Shown in pieces: positions 62,131 through 64,000 of a stretch of 64,000 nt of DNA. Both the position numbers and the translations under genes were made by a program. This DNA comes from SVFI01 sp045643145 (GTDB lineage: Bacteria; Bacillota; Clostridia; Lachnospirales; Lachnospiraceae). How positions within the stretch are numbered: position 1 is the stretch's first letter; the number at the start of each line of letters is the position of its first letter. The stretch spans positions 57,505-121,504 of the forward strand of contig JAZUKG010000232.1 in assembly GCA_045643145.1 (NCBI GenBank), written 5' to 3'. The notes under the pieces are model-generated. The model searched no databases and had not been told where the DNA came from. It saw nothing but the letters and a program-made list of their open reading frames with translations.

Positions 62131-62167
62131 AAAGAATCCTGATTTAGTTCGGGATTCTTTTTTTTTG
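62131..62167 (+). terminator. Terminator of tRNA-Ser
   Basis: The stem AAAGAATCC/GGGATTCTTT, one mismatch near the loop, is followed by T-rich sequence (T9 and more). Confidence 0.85.
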
Positions 62168-62219
62168 CTTTTTTTTGGTATATAGTAGGATTAGTTTCTA
62201 AATGAGAAAGGATTCCTAT

Positions 62220-63698
62220 ATGAATAAAAAGAAATCAAACCTGTTAGGTGTGGGAGCTTTGCTATTTTATTTTTGCAGCATTCTTCCGCTTCTTTGGATA
62301 TGTAAATACAGTCATATGTGTGCAGATGATTATGGTTATGGAATCAAGCCGCATAATGCATTTTTAAAAACCGGTAAAATGGCGGATGTAATGGCAGCAG
62401 CCTGCGATACAGTAAAAGGATATTATGAAGTCTGGCAGGGAACCTATTCTTCCTTGTTTTTATTTTCTCTTCAGCCCGGAATATTCGGAGAGAAGTACTA
62501 CAAGTACGGTCCCCTCTTTTTAATTCTATTATTAAGCATTGCCATGTTTTGGTTTGGTTATGTTTTACTGGTTCAGATTTGTAAGATGGACAAAAATCTG
62601 TCTTTCCTTCTTTTATCATTATGGATGGTTGTATCGGTTCAGAAAATGCATGCACCGGTTCAGGCTTTTTATTTTTATAATGCCGGTGTTCATTATATTT
62701 TTATGCATGCCCTGTTGCTTTTTTATTTAACCGCTTTTATCAGAGTATTATTTTCAAAAGAAGTAAAAAAGGGAATCTATGGTTTGGAAATGCTTCTGTT
62801 AGTTTTCCTGGCCGGAATACTTGGCGGCGGAAATTACATTACTGTATTTATTGCAATTCTTTTATCTTTTACATTTTCGGTATTGTATTTGTTTTACAGT
62901 GATGAAAAAAAGAAACTGCTTTGGTGCGTTCCGGGTCAGATTACTCTGATCATCGGATTTATTATTTCAGCTATTGCACCGGGCAATCAGGTCCGTTCAG
63001 AAAGATCAGACGGAGTAGGTCCGATCAAAGCGATACTCTTATCTTTGCGTTTTTCCGTAGAGCGATTACCGCAGTGGCTGGATATATGGACCATTCTGCT
63101 ATTTGTACTGATATTTATATTGGCTCTAAAGCTTATAAAGAATATGAATTATTCTTTTTCATATCCGCTTTTAGTAGCAGGATATTCTTTCTGTTTATAT
63201 GCAGCATCTTTTACACCTACCTGTTATGCTATGGGATATCCGGGTGCCGGAAGATGCAATAATGTTTACCAGTTGTTCTTTTACCTTTTGGTATTTTTTA
63301 ATCTGATATATATTGCCGGATGGGTGCAAAAAAAAGAAAAACTTGTAAACTTAAGAAATGCATTATCAGAGAAAAAAATATCGATGTTGGTAAAAGTAGT
63401 TCTGATTTTGGCATTATGTATCCTCCCGATTTGTGGAGACTGGAATCAGTATATGTCACTTTGTGCAGTAAAATCCGTATATTATAAAGAGGCACAGCTA
63501 TTTGATGTGGTGCGTTCGCAGCGTGAAGAAATACTAAATACTTCCGAGGAAAAGAAGCTGACGCTTCCGGCTTATAATATATATCCAAAGCTATTGTTCT
63601 TTGACGATATCACAACGGATCCGAAAGACTGGAGAAACGTATCCTGTGCAAAATGGTACAAGAAGAAAAAAATACAATTAGCAGACCATTTTGAATAG
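62220..63698 (+). CDS. DUF6056-like polytopic membrane protein
   Basis: This 492-residue protein has about ten membrane helices and short charged loops, with an early HMCADDYGYGI and a TYSSLFLFSL pattern that resemble the DUF6056 group of glycosyltransferase-C-like membrane proteins. The GT-C link is an inference from an early acidic pair after the first helix. ATG 62220 is preceded by AAAGGA at seven bases; an in-frame ATG at 62202 has only a more distant AGGA. The last 100 residues are more soluble. Function is unknown; surface polysaccharide or wall-polymer transfer is one possibility. Confidence 0.55.
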   Translation: MNKKKSNLLGVGALLFYFCSILPLLWICKYSHMCADDYGYGIKPHNAFLKTGKMADVMAAACDTVKGYYEVWQGTYSSLFLFSLQPGIFGEKYYKYGPLFLILLLSIAMFWFGYVLLVQICKMDKNLSFLLLSLWMVVSVQKMHAPVQAFYFYNAGVHYIFMHALLLFYLTAFIRVLFSKEVKKGIYGLEMLLLVFLAGILGGGNYITVFIAILLSFTFSVLYLFYSDEKKKLLWCVPGQITLIIGFIISAIAPGNQVRSERSDGVGPIKAILLSLRFSVERLPQWLDIWTILLFVLIFILALKLIKNMNYSFSYPLLVAGYSFCLYAASFTPTCYAMGYPGAGRCNNVYQLFFYLLVFFNLIYIAGWVQKKEKLVNLRNALSEKKISMLVKVVLILALCILPICGDWNQYMSLCAVKSVYYKEAQLFDVVRSQREEILNTSEEKKLTLPAYNIYPKLLFFDDITTDPKDWRNVSCAKWYKKKKIQLADHFE

Positions 63699-63722
63699 AA
63701 TCGAAAAAAATAAAAAAATGTG

Positions 63723-63751
63723 TTGACAATAAGAAAGTCAAATGATAGTAT
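63723..63751 (+). promoter_or_regulatory. rRNA promoter P1
   Basis: TTGACA (63723-63728), 17 bases, TAGTAT (63746-63751), followed by a TCGTG/CACGA hairpin near 63761-63775. A tandem P1/P2 pair is typical of Firmicutes rrn operons. Confidence 0.75.
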
Positions 63752-63807
63752 AAAACTCGGTCGTGAAAAACACGATTGAAACAAAATAAAAAAAATTAAA
63801 AAAGTTG

Positions 63808-63836
63808 TTGACAAAGCCAAAAACGCATGATATGAT
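63808..63836 (+). promoter_or_regulatory. rRNA promoter P2
   Basis: TTGACA (63808-63813), 17 bases, TATGAT (63831-63836). It lies 85 bases downstream of P1. Confidence 0.8.
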
Positions 63837-64000
63837 ATCAGAGTTGCGGCAAGAAAGCAACAGAACCTTGACAAATAAACAGCAATGCAACCCTGAAAAT
63901 TCTAAATAAAGAATTGTTCAGAGAACAAAACCTAAAAAAACAGTAAAACGGTTTAAAAAATTAGCTAGAGTTAATTTTGAATCGGATCAACATTTAAACA
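63837..64000 (+). other. rRNA operon leader (16S start outside the window)
   Basis: The sequence after P2 has the pattern of a Lachnospiraceae rrn leader with TTGACAAATAAACAGC, CTGAAAATTCTAAATAAAG and a late TTAGCTAGAG block, and contains no ORF. I see no 16S 5' end (GAGTTTGATC) within the window, so the gene begins just past position 64000. Assignment is by pattern and by the strong tandem promoters. Confidence 0.65.

Overview
The window is a low-GC Firmicutes chromosome segment that spans the replication origin. The gene content and order point to a motile member of the Lachnospiraceae; genus and species cannot be fixed by reading alone. The supporting signs are the order dnaA-dnaN-yaaA-recF-gyrB-gyrA on the minus strand and rpmH-rnpA-yidD-yidC-jag-mnmE-mnmG-rsmG-parA-parB on the plus strand, a DUF3881-type gene after serS, a DUF4446-type gene after parB, a Flp1-type Tad pilin locus, and a T-box leader ahead of tyrS. 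Most genes point away from the origin near 28.5-30.6 kb, so they are co-directional with replication. Exceptions are tatD/rsmA/FN3 (17.0-20.1 kb) and the HIT, dacF-like and dtd genes.

Layout. 0-5.4 kb (minus): Tad/Flp pilus locus (prepilin peptidase, degenerate TadZ, TadA, TadB, TadC, Flp1 pilin, truncated DUF5702 protein). 5.5-10.2 kb (minus): fliS, flagellin and a 1017-residue protein, probably read from a sigma-28-like promoter that overlaps the glgB terminator. 10.3-16.6 kb (minus): glgB and a 1452-residue TPR/acidic-repeat/degenerate AAA-like protein in one transcription unit. 16.7 kb: tRNA-Lys. 17.0-20.1 kb (plus): tatD, rsmA and a secreted FN3-like protein. 20.2-21.3 kb (minus): CPA2-type antiporter. 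21.5-30.1 kb (minus): gyrA, gyrB, recF, yaaA, dnaN, dnaA, with DnaA boxes on both sides of dnaA. 30.6-40.3 kb (plus): the rpmH-to-parB cluster, with four parS sites ahead of parA and a fifth after parB. 40.5-46.9 kb: DUF4446, serS, DUF3881, tRNA-Arg, a DEDDh exonuclease, a D,D-carboxypeptidase and trmB. 46.9-56.3 kb: a ten-gene Mrp/MBH-like cation antiporter operon with four NuoL/M/N-type subunits. 56.4-58.8 kb: tRNA-Pro, a T-box leader, a small membrane protein, two tandem covarying hairpins, tyrS, and a 34-codon ORF whose ribosome-binding site lies inside the tyrS terminator. 58.9-63.7 kb: dtd, two-subunit class I fumarase, plsC-like acyltransferase, tRNA-Ser, and a DUF6056-like membrane protein. 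The window ends in a tandem-promoter rRNA leader; the 16S gene itself lies beyond the edge.

Most of this is a conventional origin-proximal core. The parts I find least explained are: the T-box, small membrane protein and tandem-hairpin arrangement before tyrS; the 34-aa ORF embedded in a terminator; the sigma-28 promoter over the glgB terminator; the 1452-aa TPR/acidic/AAA-like protein; and the ten-gene antiporter operon with no redox module. No CRISPR array, insertion sequence, prophage or obvious island was seen.
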